Assembly (NCBI GenBank): GCA_017650045.1
Contig: JAGCFP010000046.1
Coordinates: forward strand, 1 to 34,119
Reading direction: 5' to 3'
DNA from: Bacteroidaceae bacterium
GTDB lineage: Bacteria > Bacteroidota > Bacteroidia > Bacteroidales > Bacteroidaceae
Length of the DNA stretch: 34,119 nucleotides
Shown here: positions 6,907-16,510 of the stretch, piece by piece
Layout of the letters: every line of letters begins with the position of its first letter
Position numbering within the stretch: position 1 is the stretch's first letter
Notes under the pieces: generated by a model
The model's database searches: none
What the model saw: the letters and a program-made list of their open reading frames with translations, nothing else
What the model was told of the DNA's origin: nothing
Program-made: the position numbers and the translations under genes

Positions 6907-8460
6907 TTATACTGCTACCTTCTCCAAGCGTTTCATCATCACGAACATGAAGAGTGCTGAGAGTATGCAGAGGGCGATGAACACACTCCATACAGCCCAG
7001 AGTGGAAGCGGACCCCAGAGCAGACCACCTACCATCACCAGTTGATTACCAATGGCAGTAGCAACGAACCAAGCACCCATCATCATACCCTTGTACTTAG
7101 GAGGAGCTACCTTAGTCACGAAAGAGATACCCATCGGACTGAGCAGCAACTCAGCGAAGGTCAGAATCAGGTATGTGCCAATCAGCAGATTAGGAGTCAC
7201 ATCAGCCACATGCTTAGCCACCATGATGCCATCAGCACCAATCTCTGTCTGAGGCTTAGGCAGACCCACGCAGAAGACAGCCATTACACAATAGGCCAAC
7301 GCTGCGATAATCATACCATAGGCAATCTTGCGAGGGGCTGAAGGCTCCTTGCCCTTACGAGCCAGAGAGCTAAAGATAGCCATGCTGACAGGAGTGAGGG
7401 CTACCACATAGAACGGATTGAACTGCTGGAAGATAGGAGCACTTACTTCCACCTCACCATTCAGGTTGAAGTACTTCCAGAACAGCACAGCCACTGCGAA
7501 AGCAATTATAATGCCAGAAATCAGTTTCTTCTGGGCAGTCTTGGCCTCATAGAGTGAGAATCCTGCATAGACAATCAGGATAATCATCACCAGATTCATC
7601 ACATCGAAGGCCATGCTCTGAAGTCCCGTAGAGCTCTGAGCAGTAAACTCATTGGCAAAGTAGGTCAGCGAAAGTCCATTCTGATGGAAAGCCATCCAGA
7701 AGAAAATCACCACAGCATATACCAGACAGAGGGCCACAATGCGGTCTTTGGTCTCACGTGGACTCAGTTCTGGTTCATTAGAGACAGCAGCGACAGCTCG
7801 TTTGCCACCTTCTGTATGGATGAAGGTTTTACGGAAAATGTAATAGATGGCGATAGATACAATCAGTGAAGCACAGGCCACAGCAAAAGAGAAGTGGTAG
7901 GCATCATTGCCACTGTATCCTAAAGAATTTTCAGCCCATTCCTTGATCTTGATGGCAGCAGTTGGAGCAAACAGCGCACCAATGTTGATGGCCATGTAGA
8001 ACAATTGGAAACCAGCGTCACGCTTGGCTGAGAAGGCAGGGTCGTCATAGAGATTTCCCACCATCACCTGCAGGTTGCCCTTGAACAGACCAGTTCCAAA
8101 TCCGATGGCAATCAAGGCAGCGATCATCACACCCATAGCCACCATGTCAGTCTTGCCAGTGGCAGCATTGACACCTCCCAATGGGATGGACAGCAGCAAG
8201 TAACCAAAGAACATCACAATGATACCTGTAGTTACCATCTTGCCAAAGCCAAACTTATCGGCCAGCATACCACCAATCAAGGGGAAGAAGTAAACAAACA
8301 TCAGGAAAGAACTGTAAATAGTGCCTGCGACACCTGCGCTCAATCCAAAATTAGCTCTCAAGAAAAGAGCGAACACGGCTAACATGGTGTAGTAGCCAAA
8401 TCGCTCACCAGTGTTGGCCAAGGCTAATGCCCATAGACCTTTCGGTTGTCCTTCAAACAT
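6907..8460 (-). CDS. POT/PTR2-family proton-dependent peptide transporter
   Basis: 517 residues with about 12-14 membrane segments. The N-terminus has NTGERFGYYTMLAVFALFL, a form of the family's E-x-x-E-R-F-x-Y-Y motif in which the first Glu is Asn. Residues about 135-175 hold GNLYDDPAFSAKRDAGFQLFYMAINIG, the POT signature (F-Y-x-x-I-N-x-G). The C-terminal half has MGISFVTKVAPPKYKGMMMG as in DtpT/YjdL-like transporters. It would import di- and tripeptides with protons across the inner membrane. The start fits the promoter at 8503-8533, and the acetyltransferase gene follows 28 bp downstream. Confidence 0.92.
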   Translation of the reverse strand: MFEGQPKGLWALALANTGERFGYYTMLAVFALFLRANFGLSAGVAGTIYSSFLMFVYFFPLIGGMLADKFGFGKMVTTGIIVMFFGYLLLSIPLGGVNAATGKTDMVAMGVMIAALIAIGFGTGLFKGNLQVMVGNLYDDPAFSAKRDAGFQLFYMAINIGALFAPTAAIKIKEWAENSLGYSGNDAYHFSFAVACASLIVSIAIYYIFRKTFIHTEGGKRAVAAVSNEPELSPRETKDRIVALCLVYAVVIFFWMAFHQNGLSLTYFANEFTAQSSTGLQSMAFDVMNLVMIILIVYAGFSLYEAKTAQKKLISGIIIAFAVAVLFWKYFNLNGEVEVSAPIFQQFNPFYVVALTPVSMAIFSSLARKGKEPSAPRKIAYGMIIAALAYCVMAVFCVGLPKPQTEIGADGIMVAKHVADVTPNLLIGTYLILTFAELLLSPMGISFVTKVAPPKYKGMMMGAWFVATAIGNQLVMVGGLLWGPLPLWAVWSVFIALCILSALFMFVMMKRLEKVAV

Positions 8461-8502
8461 AGATTAAAGTTATTTAAGTTATTAATATTTCAATATTATC
8501 CG

Positions 8503-8533
8503 CAAAGATATAAGTTTTTATCTATTTAGCAAT
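8503..8533 (-). promoter_or_regulatory. Promoter of the peptide transporter gene
   Basis: Minus strand ATTG (8530-8533), 19 bp, TATCTTTG (8503-8510). It lies in the 75-bp gap between uvrA and the transporter, so the transporter need not rely on read-through from uvrA. Confidence 0.7.
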
Positions 8534-8535
8534 CA

Positions 8536-11364
8536 TCAGAGCCCTAATTCTTCTCGCAGATACTGTGGAGTAAAACCTTTATCGCTCAGGGCCACCTCCT
8601 CAGGGGTACCTGTAGAAAGCACCAGTCCTCCTCCACGACCACCCTCGGGTCCCATGTCAATGATATGGTCAGCCATCTTGATGACATCCAGATTGTGCTC
8701 TATCACTATCACCGTGTTCCCCTTGTCCACCAAGCGGTTCAAGACATTCATCAGCACGCGGATATCCTCGAAATGCAGACCTGTGGTAGGTTCGTCAAGG
8801 ATGTAGAGTGTCTTGCCTGTATCGCGCTTCGAAAGCTCTGTGGCCAGTTTCACGCGTTGGCTCTCTCCACCACTCAGGGTAGTGGAAGGTTGGCCCAACT
8901 TCACATAACCTAAACCTACGTCCTGTATCACCTTGATCTTGTTCAGGATAGCTGGCACATGCTCAAAGAACTCCACAGCTTGATTGATGGTCATATCCAG
9001 CACATCAGAGATGCTCTTACTTTTGAAGCGCACCTCCAGTGTCTCACGGTTGTAACGCTTACCATGACACTCCTCACAAGGCACATATACATCGGGCAAG
9101 AAGTTCATCTCAATGGTCTTATAGCCATTGCCCTGACAGACTTCACAACGCCCACCCTTCACGTTGAACGAGAAGCGTCCAGGCTTGTAGCCTCGTATCT
9201 TAGCTTCAGGCAGTCCCACGAACAGGTTCCGGATATCAGAGAACACTCCTGTATAAGTGGCAGGATTAGAGCGTGGCGTACGTCCCAGTGGCGACTGGTC
9301 CACATTCACAACCTTATCTATATATTCCAGGCCTTCGATTGCTTCATAAGGCAACGGGGCTTTCAGGGAGCGATACAGTTTCTGGGAGATAATGGGCTGG
9401 AGGGTATCATTGATCAAGGTGGATTTACCACTACCTGATACCCCAGTCACACAGATGAGTTTACCCAATGGAAACTCCACAGTGACCTGCTTCAGGTTGT
9501 TCCCCTGAGCCCCTATCAGCTTGATGGATTGCCCCTTCCCTTCCCTGCGTTTCGTAGGAACCTCTATCTTCTTTTCCCCATTCAGGTATTGAGAAGTCAG
9601 TGTATGGGTATGCAGCATCATCCTGGGATTACCTTCGAACATGACCTCACCACCCAGTCGGCCAGCCTTTGGTCCCATATCAATGATATAGTCGGCAGCC
9701 AACATCATCTCCTTGTCGTGCTCCACCACAATCACCGTATTACCCAAGTCACGCAGTTCCTTTAGGGAATGGATAAGTCGCTGATTATCTCTCTGATGCA
9801 AGCCAATACTTGGTTCATCGAGGATATAGAGCACATTCACCAGTTGCGAACCTATCTGTGTAGCCAGACGGATACGCTGACTCTCACCACCCGACAAGGT
9901 AGCTGATCCACGATTCAGGGAGAGATAATCCAAGCCTACATCCAGCAGGAATTTCAGTCGCGTACGTATCTCCTTCAGGATCTCAGCGGCTATCTGTTGC
10001 TGTTTACTGCTGAGGTGAGGTTCCACCTGCTGCATCCATTCATACAGCTCTGCCACATCCATACAGGAAAGTTCATGGATATTCTTGTTGTGTATGCGGT
10101 AAGCAAGGGCTTCCTTTTTCAGTTTGGCACCATGACATTCAGGACACTCCACCATCGTGGCAAACTGTTCTGCCCACTTCTGTTCCGTGGTAGAGTCATC
10201 ATTCTCCTGCAAGGTCTGGATATACTTCACCAGTCCCTCATAGGTCACGAAATAGTCGGATGAAGCACCGATCAACTCCTTATTGATTTTCACACGCTCA
10301 TCACTACCATACAGTATCTCGTGAATCACCTCATGGGGAAGGTCTTTCACTGGCGTATCTAGCGTAGCTTCATATTTCTCCAGTAAGGCATTGATCTGCC
10401 AGAACATCAAAGTATTCCTGTGCTTTCCCAGAGGGGCAATGGCCCCTTGACGCACGGAAAGGGTTTCATCAGGGATCACCAGATGCTCATCAATCTGATT
10501 GACCACTCCCAATCCACGACAGCACGGACAGGCTCCTTGTGGGGAGTTGAAAGAGAAATTATGAGGCGCAGGATCACGGTAAGAAAGTCCGCTCACAGGA
10601 TCCATCAAGGTCTTACTGAAATGGCGTATCTCATTCGTCTCAGCATTCAAGATCATCAGCAGTCCCTCTCCTTGCTTCATGGCAGCAGCTACGCTGTTCT
10701 TCAAGCGAGGCAAGTCTTTCTCTCCCACAATCAGACGATCGATCACCAATTCGATGTCATGGTTCTTATAGCGGTCCAGCTTCATGCCAGGCATGGCCTC
10801 TGTCATTTCACCATCCACACGCACATGCAGGTAACCTTTCTTCCGCACATTCTCAAACAGTTCGCGGTAATGGCCCTTTCGATGCTGTACCAGCGGAGCC
10901 AGTATATAGATACGTTTGCCTTCATACCCACTGAGGATGAGGTTCAGGATCTGTTCCTCCGTATATTTCACCATTTTTTCCCCCGTGAGGTAAGAATAAG
11001 CCTCTCCTGCCCTGGCAAACAGCAGACGCAGGTAGTCGTTTACCTCGGTGGTGGTACCTACGGTAGAGCGTGGATTCTTATTGGTAGTCTTCTGGTCGAT
11101 GGATATCACCGGACTAAGGCCCGTGATCTTGTCCACATCAGGACGTTCCAGGTTTCCCAGGAAATTACGGGCGTAAGCAGAGAAGGTCTCTATGTAGCGA
11201 CGTTGACCCTCGGCAAAAATAGTATCGAAAGCCAGCGATGACTTCCCACTGCCACTAAGTCCAGTAATCACCGTCAGGCTTCCACGAGGAATCTGCACGT
11301 CTATGTTTTTCAGATTGTGTACGCGTGCACCATACACCTGGATATATCCTGTTTCGTCTTGCAT
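8536..11364 (-). CDS. uvrA: Excinuclease ABC subunit A (UvrA)
   Basis: 942 residues from the ATG at 11364 ([20 protein letters not shown]), the usual UvrA length. A longer frame to a TTG at 11418 is rejected because a promoter lies between. The protein has two ABC ATPase halves: Walker [10 protein letters not shown] and GVSGSGKST, signatures [12 protein letters not shown] and [12 protein letters not shown], Walker [13 protein letters not shown] and [12 protein letters not shown]. The C-terminal zinc finger is complete (CEVC ... CEEC). The N-terminal insertion keeps only one Cys pair (ACPCCRGLG); the preceding region, where many UvrAs have the first CxxC, reads [11 protein letters not shown] with no Cys. 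UvrA with UvrB recognises bulky DNA lesions in nucleotide-excision repair. The gene is monocistronic and divergent from the LysM gene. Confidence 0.97.
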   Translation of the reverse strand: MQDETGYIQVYGARVHNLKNIDVQIPRGSLTVITGLSGSGKSSLAFDTIFAEGQRRYIETFSAYARNFLGNLERPDVDKITGLSPVISIDQKTTNKNPRSTVGTTTEVNDYLRLLFARAGEAYSYLTGEKMVKYTEEQILNLILSGYEGKRIYILAPLVQHRKGHYRELFENVRKKGYLHVRVDGEMTEAMPGMKLDRYKNHDIELVIDRLIVGEKDLPRLKNSVAAAMKQGEGLLMILNAETNEIRHFSKTLMDPVSGLSYRDPAPHNFSFNSPQGACPCCRGLGVVNQIDEHLVIPDETLSVRQGAIAPLGKHRNTLMFWQINALLEKYEATLDTPVKDLPHEVIHEILYGSDERVKINKELIGASSDYFVTYEGLVKYIQTLQENDDSTTEQKWAEQFATMVECPECHGAKLKKEALAYRIHNKNIHELSCMDVAELYEWMQQVEPHLSSKQQQIAAEILKEIRTRLKFLLDVGLDYLSLNRGSATLSGGESQRIRLATQIGSQLVNVLYILDEPSIGLHQRDNQRLIHSLKELRDLGNTVIVVEHDKEMMLAADYIIDMGPKAGRLGGEVMFEGNPRMMLHTHTLTSQYLNGEKKIEVPTKRREGKGQSIKLIGAQGNNLKQVTVEFPLGKLICVTGVSGSGKSTLINDTLQPIISQKLYRSLKAPLPYEAIEGLEYIDKVVNVDQSPLGRTPRSNPATYTGVFSDIRNLFVGLPEAKIRGYKPGRFSFNVKGGRCEVCQGNGYKTIEMNFLPDVYVPCEECHGKRYNRETLEVRFKSKSISDVLDMTINQAVEFFEHVPAILNKIKVIQDVGLGYVKLGQPSTTLSGGESQRVKLATELSKRDTGKTLYILDEPTTGLHFEDIRVLMNVLNRLVDKGNTVIVIEHNLDVIKMADHIIDMGPEGGRGGGLVLSTGTPEEVALSDKGFTPQYLREELGL

Positions 11365-11387
11365 GTTCACATTTCGATTGGAAACTG

Positions 11388-11418
11388 CAAATTTACGGTT
11401 TTTATTCTTTGTAAACAA
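11388..11418 (-). promoter_or_regulatory. uvrA promoter
   Basis: Minus strand GTTG (11415-11418), 19 bp, TAAATTTG (11388-11395). The -7 is an exact match and the -33 is weak. Transcription would start near 11382, close to the ATG at 11364. No LexA-like box was recognised. Confidence 0.6.
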
Positions 11419-11445
11419 CCCTTATGCAAAAAACTAAGGCACATA

Positions 11446-11477
11446 ATTGAAAGTTTGGAAATAATGACGTAATTTTG
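11446..11477 (+). promoter_or_regulatory. Promoter of the LysM gene
   Basis: ATTG (11446-11449), 20 bp, TAATTTTG (11470-11477); transcription would start about 20 bp before the ATG at 11503. It is back to back with the uvrA promoter. Confidence 0.65.
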
Positions 11478-11502
11478 CATCAACTTAAGATTATTAGAAA
11501 AA

Positions 11503-13284
11503 ATGAAGACTTTGAAAAAGATATTAGGTACGCTGCTGCTTACCTTGATGGTGAGCTTGGGCGTACAGGCACAGGAAAACCAGTCGTACATCATGCACAC
11601 CATCGAGAAGGGTCAGACGCTGACTTCCATCTCCAGCATGTATGGTGTCTCCATCGACGACATCGTAAAGCTGAACCCTGGCAGTGATACCACCATCATA
11701 GAGGGAAAGCAACTGCGCATCCCACGTCGTCCAACCAACCAGCAGGGTGGTTCTTTCCACACCATCATCAGTGGAGAGACCCTCTACCGCCTGTCAGTGA
11801 ACTACAAGGTCTCTGTACGTGCCATCATGGATGCCAACCCTGGTCTGAGTGCCACCAACTTCAAGGCTGGTCAGGTGATTCGTATTCCTGAAGCCAACGA
11901 GAAGACAGCCCTCCAACCAGAGCAGCAACCACAGGAGCAGGAAATCCCACAGGCAGTGAGACCTGCAGTCAGGGAGATGCACAAGGTGAAGAGCGGTGAG
12001 ACCATCTACAGCATTGCCCGTCAATATGGTGTGACGGAAGAGGAACTGCTTTCAGCAAACTCCGACCTGAAAGATGCCCGTAAGTTGAAGAAGAATTCTT
12101 TCCTGGCCATTCCTTACCACAAGGAAGAGGTGAAACAAGAGGTGAAGGAGCCAACCGACAGAGAACTGTTCCAAGCCAATACTGAGGCAGCTAAGAAACT
12201 GCATTCCATCAAGGCAGCAGTCATCCTCCCCTTCCTGAAAGACGGAAATGCAACGGCTGAAACCAAGCGCATGTTGGAATACTACCAGGGCTTCCTGCTG
12301 GCTATGGATAGCCTCAAGGGCACAGGTGCCAACATCGACCTGCATACCTACAATTCTGGCAGCACGGTGGATGAGATGAAGACCTTGCTGACGAAGTCAG
12401 AGATGAAGGACATGAACATCATCTTTGGTCCGATGCATACAGAGCAGATAGAGCCTCTGGCCAACTTTGCACAGGAGCATGAAATCCGTCTGGTAATCCC
12501 ATTTACCTCACGCGACAATACGGTGTACAACAATCCGCAGGTTTATCAGGTAAATACCCCACAGTCGTACTTCTATTCTGAGGTGTACGACCACTTTGCC
12601 CGTCAGTTCCCCAATGCCCATGTCATCTTTATTGAGAATAGGGAGACCGATAAGGCCGACTTTATCAAGGGATTCCGTGAGGACCTGTTGCGTAGGAACA
12701 TCCCTATTACCACCCTGACTGAATCAGAGGGTTACGATGCCATGAAGGGTTCCTTGAGAAAGGACAAGGACAATGTCTTCGTTCCAACCAGTGGAAGCAA
12801 TACAGCCCTTATAAAGTCCGTCCCACAGCTCACGATGGTGGTACGCGACTCCATCCTCAATGTCACCCAGGGCATCGACAACATCCACCTTTTCGGTTAT
12901 CCTGAATGGCAGACCTACACCAATGACTTCCTGGAATCGTTCTTCGAGCTCGATACCTATTTCTATAGTTCCTTCTATACCAACAACCTGATGGATGAGC
13001 CCAAGCAGTTCATTGCGAAGTTCCGTCGTTGGTACGGCAAGGAGATGGAAGACCGTTATCCTAAGTACGGCATGCTGGGCTTCGACACAGGCTTCTTCTT
13101 CCTCAAGGGTATGTGGCTCTATGGTACGGCATTCGACCAGAACCAGAGTCAGTTGTTGGCACGACCCATACAGACAGGCTTCAAGTACGAACGTGTGAAC
13201 AACTGGGGAGGTTTCATCAACAAGAAAGTGTTCTTCGTACATTTCACCCGTAACAACGAACTAATCAAGCTCGACTTTGACTGA
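11503..13284 (+). CDS. Secreted protein with three LysM domains and a periplasmic-binding-protein-like domain
   Basis: 593 residues. A signal peptide (ending VQAQ) is followed by three LysM modules: IMHTIEKGQTLTSISSMYGV (about 27-70), FHTIISGETLYRLSVNYKV (about 83-128) and MHKVKSGETIYSIARQYGV (about 158-203). After a linker, KAAVILPFLKDGNA begins a domain of about 350 residues resembling type I periplasmic binding proteins (IIFGPMHTEQIEPLANFAQEHEIRLVIPFTS, then AHVIFIEN and IHLFGYPEWQTY). LysM binds peptidoglycan glycan chains, so this protein is probably tethered to the cell wall and senses or organises envelope components, in the manner of LpoA/LppC-type proteins; that comparison is an inference. 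Its stop overlaps the start of the next gene by one base. Confidence 0.9.
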   Translation: MKTLKKILGTLLLTLMVSLGVQAQENQSYIMHTIEKGQTLTSISSMYGVSIDDIVKLNPGSDTTIIEGKQLRIPRRPTNQQGGSFHTIISGETLYRLSVNYKVSVRAIMDANPGLSATNFKAGQVIRIPEANEKTALQPEQQPQEQEIPQAVRPAVREMHKVKSGETIYSIARQYGVTEEELLSANSDLKDARKLKKNSFLAIPYHKEEVKQEVKEPTDRELFQANTEAAKKLHSIKAAVILPFLKDGNATAETKRMLEYYQGFLLAMDSLKGTGANIDLHTYNSGSTVDEMKTLLTKSEMKDMNIIFGPMHTEQIEPLANFAQEHEIRLVIPFTSRDNTVYNNPQVYQVNTPQSYFYSEVYDHFARQFPNAHVIFIENRETDKADFIKGFREDLLRRNIPITTLTESEGYDAMKGSLRKDKDNVFVPTSGSNTALIKSVPQLTMVVRDSILNVTQGIDNIHLFGYPEWQTYTNDFLESFFELDTYFYSSFYTNNLMDEPKQFIAKFRRWYGKEMEDRYPKYGMLGFDTGFFFLKGMWLYGTAFDQNQSQLLARPIQTGFKYERVNNWGGFINKKVFFVHFTRNNELIKLDFD

Positions 13285-13985
13285 TGGCCTGGCGTATGAA
13301 GCATGCTACCCGATATCTCCTTACCCTGCTCCTGTGCTTGGGCACCACACTGTTGGTTCAGGCACAGACGGGCGAACAGCGTCATAACCTCGCCATTGGC
13401 GTGAATGGTGGCGTACAGATGAGCAGTGTGACCTTCTCCCCCAAGGTGAAGCAGAAGAACCTCATGGGCCCCAGTTTCGGCATTACAGCACGCTACATCT
13501 CCGAACGTTGGTTTGGTATGCTCTGTGGCATTCAGGCAGAAGCCAACTTCGTGCAGCGAGGCTGGGATGAGTTCTACGAGGATTATCCAGAGTTGCAATA
13601 CACCCGTAACCTGCGTTATGTAGAACTTCCTATCATGGCACACATTGGCTTTGGTAAGGAAAACGGCTTCCTGAAGTTCTTCATCCATGCCGGCCCACAG
13701 TTCAGCTTTTTCCTTAGCGACAGCAGCAGCATCGACGGAGAATGGAATAACTACAACTACCATCAAGAGCAGCACGAGTTAGAAGTAGAACACAAGTTCG
13801 ACTACGGCATCATCGGTGGTGCAGGCTTCGAGTTCCACACAGGCATCGGCAATTTCCTGATCGAAGGGCGCTACTACTATGGCCTCGGCGATGTCTTTGG
13901 CAACACCAAGCGCGACTATTTCTCCCGCTCAGCCAATAGCGGCATCGGCATCAAAGCCACCTATCTGTTTGATTTGAAGAAGTAA
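13284..13985 (+). CDS. PorT-like outer-membrane beta-barrel protein
   Basis: 233 residues, with a start ATG sharing its A with the previous TGA (TGATG). A second ATG at 13296 (MKHATRYLLTLLLC) would give a more standard signal peptide. The rest alternates strands typical of the Bacteroidetes PorT/OMP_b-brl_2 family: LAIGVNGGVQMSSV, GPSFGITARYISER, GIQAEANFVQRGW, YVELPIMAHIGFG, FFIHAGPQFSFFL, and a final GIGIKATYLFDLKK. Expected location is the outer membrane. Coupling to the LysM gene suggests the two act together in the envelope. Its stop abuts the stop of the convergent GH2 gene with no spacer. Confidence 0.85.
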   Translation: MAWRMKHATRYLLTLLLCLGTTLLVQAQTGEQRHNLAIGVNGGVQMSSVTFSPKVKQKNLMGPSFGITARYISERWFGMLCGIQAEANFVQRGWDEFYEDYPELQYTRNLRYVELPIMAHIGFGKENGFLKFFIHAGPQFSFFLSDSSSIDGEWNNYNYHQEQHELEVEHKFDYGIIGGAGFEFHTGIGNFLIEGRYYYGLGDVFGNTKRDYFSRSANSGIGIKATYLFDLKK

Positions 13986-15788
13986 TTATTTCGCCCCTTT
14001 CTTCTTATACCATTCCTGCATGATGTAGAAGGCTTTCTTTTTCTCGCCCCAACTGGAGACGAGGCCCTTGCGGTTGAAGAAGTCCTGAATACCATTGAGC
14101 TGACGACGAGGAGAACGGAAGTCCATCAGGATCCATGGGGAGGTACCTGCAAGTCCGTCAATCTTCTCGAACATCACGATGTTGTTCTTATAGACATTCT
14201 CCTGAAACTCCTCCGTGAAGCGCTGGTTGACATCACCATGATAGCCTGCCAAGGCCCCACCACCAAACTCACTGATAATCACTGGCTTGTTGTATGGAAT
14301 CTCCCACGTCATCTTGAGGGCATCGTTCACATCACGATACCATCCAATGTACTCGTTGAAGCTCACCACATCGACAAACTCATTCATATTGTCGTTCAGA
14401 CGGTTATGGTAATTCTGTGCAGAAGTGACCTCCATCGCCATACTGATCAGACGAACGTTATCCAACGTACGAGCATGCTTGGAAAGGCTGCTGAGGAACT
14501 TATCTCTGGCATCGCTGTGAGGGGTCTCGTTGGCGATACTCCAGATAATGACCGCACAACGGTTCTTGTCGCGTGTAATCATATCCGTCAACTGACGCTG
14601 GGCATTGTCGTAGGTGGCTTGGTTCTCCCAAGAGATGGTCCAATACACAGGAATCTCGCTCCACACCATGATACCCATGCGCTCTGCCTCACGTACCATG
14701 CGCTCATTGTGCGGATAGTGTGCCAGACGTACGTAGTTGCATCCCAGCTCCTTGGCCCAAGAGAGTAAGGTATGGGCATCTTCAGTGGTCCAGGCACGTC
14801 CCTGACGGAAAGGAGCTTCCTCATGGATGCTCACGCCACGCAGGAAGACTGGTTGGCCATTGAGCAGAATTTCCTTGCCACGTGTCTCGATGGTACGGAA
14901 ACCGATCTCATCGCTCAAACGCTCCGTGCCCATATCTACCGTGACCTGATAGAGCTTAGGCTGCTCAGGTGTCCACAACTGGGGCTTTGCCTTCACCTCA
15001 AAAGACCCACGTCCCTCGGCATCGGTAGTGACGGTCTGCTTAATCTTCAGTTCTGGGATCTCCACCGTGACCCTGCCTCCTAAGATAGGACGGTTCAGCT
15101 TCACCCACCCTTCTATCTTCGTAGCATCACCCTTGGCAAGCTGCACGTAGTAATCCTCGATATACGTCTCTGGCACCTGCACCAGCATCACATCACGGGT
15201 AATACCACCATAGTTCCACCAGTCGAAGTTGAGCGTGGGCACATTGTCCTGATGACGTTGGTTGTTCACACGCACCACCACGAAATTGTCGCCTTCCTTC
15301 AGCACATCTGTCACATCAAAATTAAAGGGGGTGAATCCTCCGATGTGCTCCCCTACCTTCTGTCCGTTGACCCACACCATGGAGAGGTAGTTCACGGCAC
15401 CGAAGTACAGAATGGCTCGCTTCCCTTCTTCCTGATGATAGGTAAAGTTGCGCTTGAACCAAACCGAACCCTCGTAGAAGAAGAGTTGGTTATCCTTGGT
15501 ATTCCAGTCGGAAGGGATATCCATAATGGGCGATGTGTCGAAATTATACTCCACCAGTTCCTGTGGATTACTGGGCTTGCGATTGTCCCCAAATCCACCC
15601 CGATCCATCGGACGCAAACGGTAGTCATAATACCCATTGTCGAACGGATCGACAATATAGTTCCACTTGCCGTTCAGGGAGGTACTCTGACGCGCAAAGA
15701 CATTCTGCAACAAAGGTACTTCACGCACTTCTGCACATAAACTGCAGACAGCTAACAACGTCAATAATAAGATAGTTGTACGTTTCAT
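13986..15788 (-). CDS. Secreted GH2-family glycoside hydrolase (beta-glucuronidase-like)
   Basis: 600 residues from the ATG at 15788 (MKRTTILLLTLLAVCSLC, signal peptide). The domain order is that of GH2: jelly-roll sugar-binding domain (LNGKWNYIVDPFDNG, WFKRNF, YLSMVWVNGQKVGEH), immunoglobulin-like domain (about 205-295), then a TIM barrel from about 300. The acid/base Glu is in VIIWSIANETP (about E421) and the nucleophile in KPVIISEFGGGA (about E507). Sequence layout is closest to beta-glucuronidase-type GH2 enzymes, but substrate (glucuronide versus galactoside) is not certain. It is the last gene of the seven-gene minus-strand run, 14 bp after the response regulator, with a heptad repeat array in between. 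Confidence 0.9.
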   Translation of the reverse strand: MKRTTILLLTLLAVCSLCAEVREVPLLQNVFARQSTSLNGKWNYIVDPFDNGYYDYRLRPMDRGGFGDNRKPSNPQELVEYNFDTSPIMDIPSDWNTKDNQLFFYEGSVWFKRNFTYHQEEGKRAILYFGAVNYLSMVWVNGQKVGEHIGGFTPFNFDVTDVLKEGDNFVVVRVNNQRHQDNVPTLNFDWWNYGGITRDVMLVQVPETYIEDYYVQLAKGDATKIEGWVKLNRPILGGRVTVEIPELKIKQTVTTDAEGRGSFEVKAKPQLWTPEQPKLYQVTVDMGTERLSDEIGFRTIETRGKEILLNGQPVFLRGVSIHEEAPFRQGRAWTTEDAHTLLSWAKELGCNYVRLAHYPHNERMVREAERMGIMVWSEIPVYWTISWENQATYDNAQRQLTDMITRDKNRCAVIIWSIANETPHSDARDKFLSSLSKHARTLDNVRLISMAMEVTSAQNYHNRLNDNMNEFVDVVSFNEYIGWYRDVNDALKMTWEIPYNKPVIISEFGGGALAGYHGDVNQRFTEEFQENVYKNNIVMFEKIDGLAGTSPWILMDFRSPRRQLNGIQDFFNRKGLVSSWGEKKKAFYIMQEWYKKKGAK

Positions 15789-15793
15789 GATAT

Positions 15794-15821
15794 TTTCAGT
15801 TTTCAATTCTCAATTTTCAAT
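15794..15821. repeat. Four tandem 7-bp repeats (consensus TYTCAAT on plus strand)
   Basis: TTTCAGT, TTTCAAT, TCTCAAT, TTTCAAT follow each other in exact 7-bp register from 15794 to 15821. The array overlaps the end of the response regulator gene, supplying its last codons and stop, and fills the gap to the GH2 gene. The same heptad occurs at 29878-29905 and 30030-30057. Confidence 0.8.
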
Positions 15822-16510
15822 GCCAATCTCAGTCCTTGCCCTCTGACGGTGGCCAACTCAAGCCGTTCATCGGAGGCAAGGCGTAGGCGAAGCTTTCGCA
15901 CAAAGACATCCAGGCTACGCGACACGTAATAGTCGGTATTTCCCCAGATGCGGTACATGATGGCATCACGACTCACCATCTCCCCCATATTCTCAGCCAA
16001 CAGACGCAGGAGTTTTCCTTCTGTTTCGGTGAGATGCTCTTCCTTCCCATCAGCAGAGATCAAGGCACAAGTGCGGTAATCAAAGATAAAGCTACCTATG
16101 CGCATCTGTCCCGTCTCATTATTCGCCCGCTCTCCTCTTTGGAGCTTCAGGAGTGCCTTGATGCTGGCATCCAGTTCCTCGGGAACAAAGGGTTTCTTCA
16201 AGTAATTGTTCACACCCAAACGGTAACCGTGGCTCACATCCTCGGGAGACGTTAATGCAGATGTGAAGAAAATCAGGGTATCTCCGTCGGTTTCACGGAT
16301 TTTTTCCACCATCTCGAAACCGTTCATCACAGGCATGTCGATATCTGCAATGATGACATCGGGATGATAGTCTTTCCAGGCCTTCAACCCCTCCGCCCCA
16401 TTGCTGGCAGTCACAATGTCGTAACCACCAATCAGCTCCTGTAAGCTACTGCTGATGATATAGCTCAGGTTGGCATCATCCTCTACCAAAAGTAACCTGA
16501 TGTTGTTCAT
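15803..16510 (-). CDS. OmpR-family response regulator
   Basis: 235 residues. The receiver domain (about 1-122) has acidic residues E10, D11, D12, phospho-acceptor D56 (DVIIADIDMPVMNG), T/S83-84 (FFTSA) and K106 (YLKKPF). The C-terminal winged-helix DNA-binding domain (about 130-232) shows the OmpR pattern LTETEGKLLRLLAENMGEMVSRDAI and DYYVSRSLDVFVRKLRLRL. Its start overlaps the kinase stop by 4 bp (ATGA), so the pair is coupled. The final residues KIEN and the stop codon are encoded by heptad repeats. It probably regulates its own operon or the envelope genes around it; no binding site was recognised. Confidence 0.93.
   Translation of the reverse strand: MNNIRLLLVEDDANLSYIISSSLQELIGGYDIVTASNGAEGLKAWKDYHPDVIIADIDMPVMNGFEMVEKIRETDGDTLIFFTSALTSPEDVSHGYRLGVNNYLKKPFVPEELDASIKALLKLQRGERANNETGQMRIGSFIFDYRTCALISADGKEEHLTETEGKLLRLLAENMGEMVSRDAIMYRIWGNTDYYVSRSLDVFVRKLRLRLASDERLELATVRGQGLRLALKIEN

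Noticed and set aside
10420-11241. Open frame of 273 codons on the plus strand
   Set aside because: Antisense to uvrA; no family resemblance, no promoter.
11365-11418. Extended N-terminus for UvrA
   Set aside because: It needs a TTG start and crosses a promoter; the ATG at 11364 gives the family's usual N-terminus.
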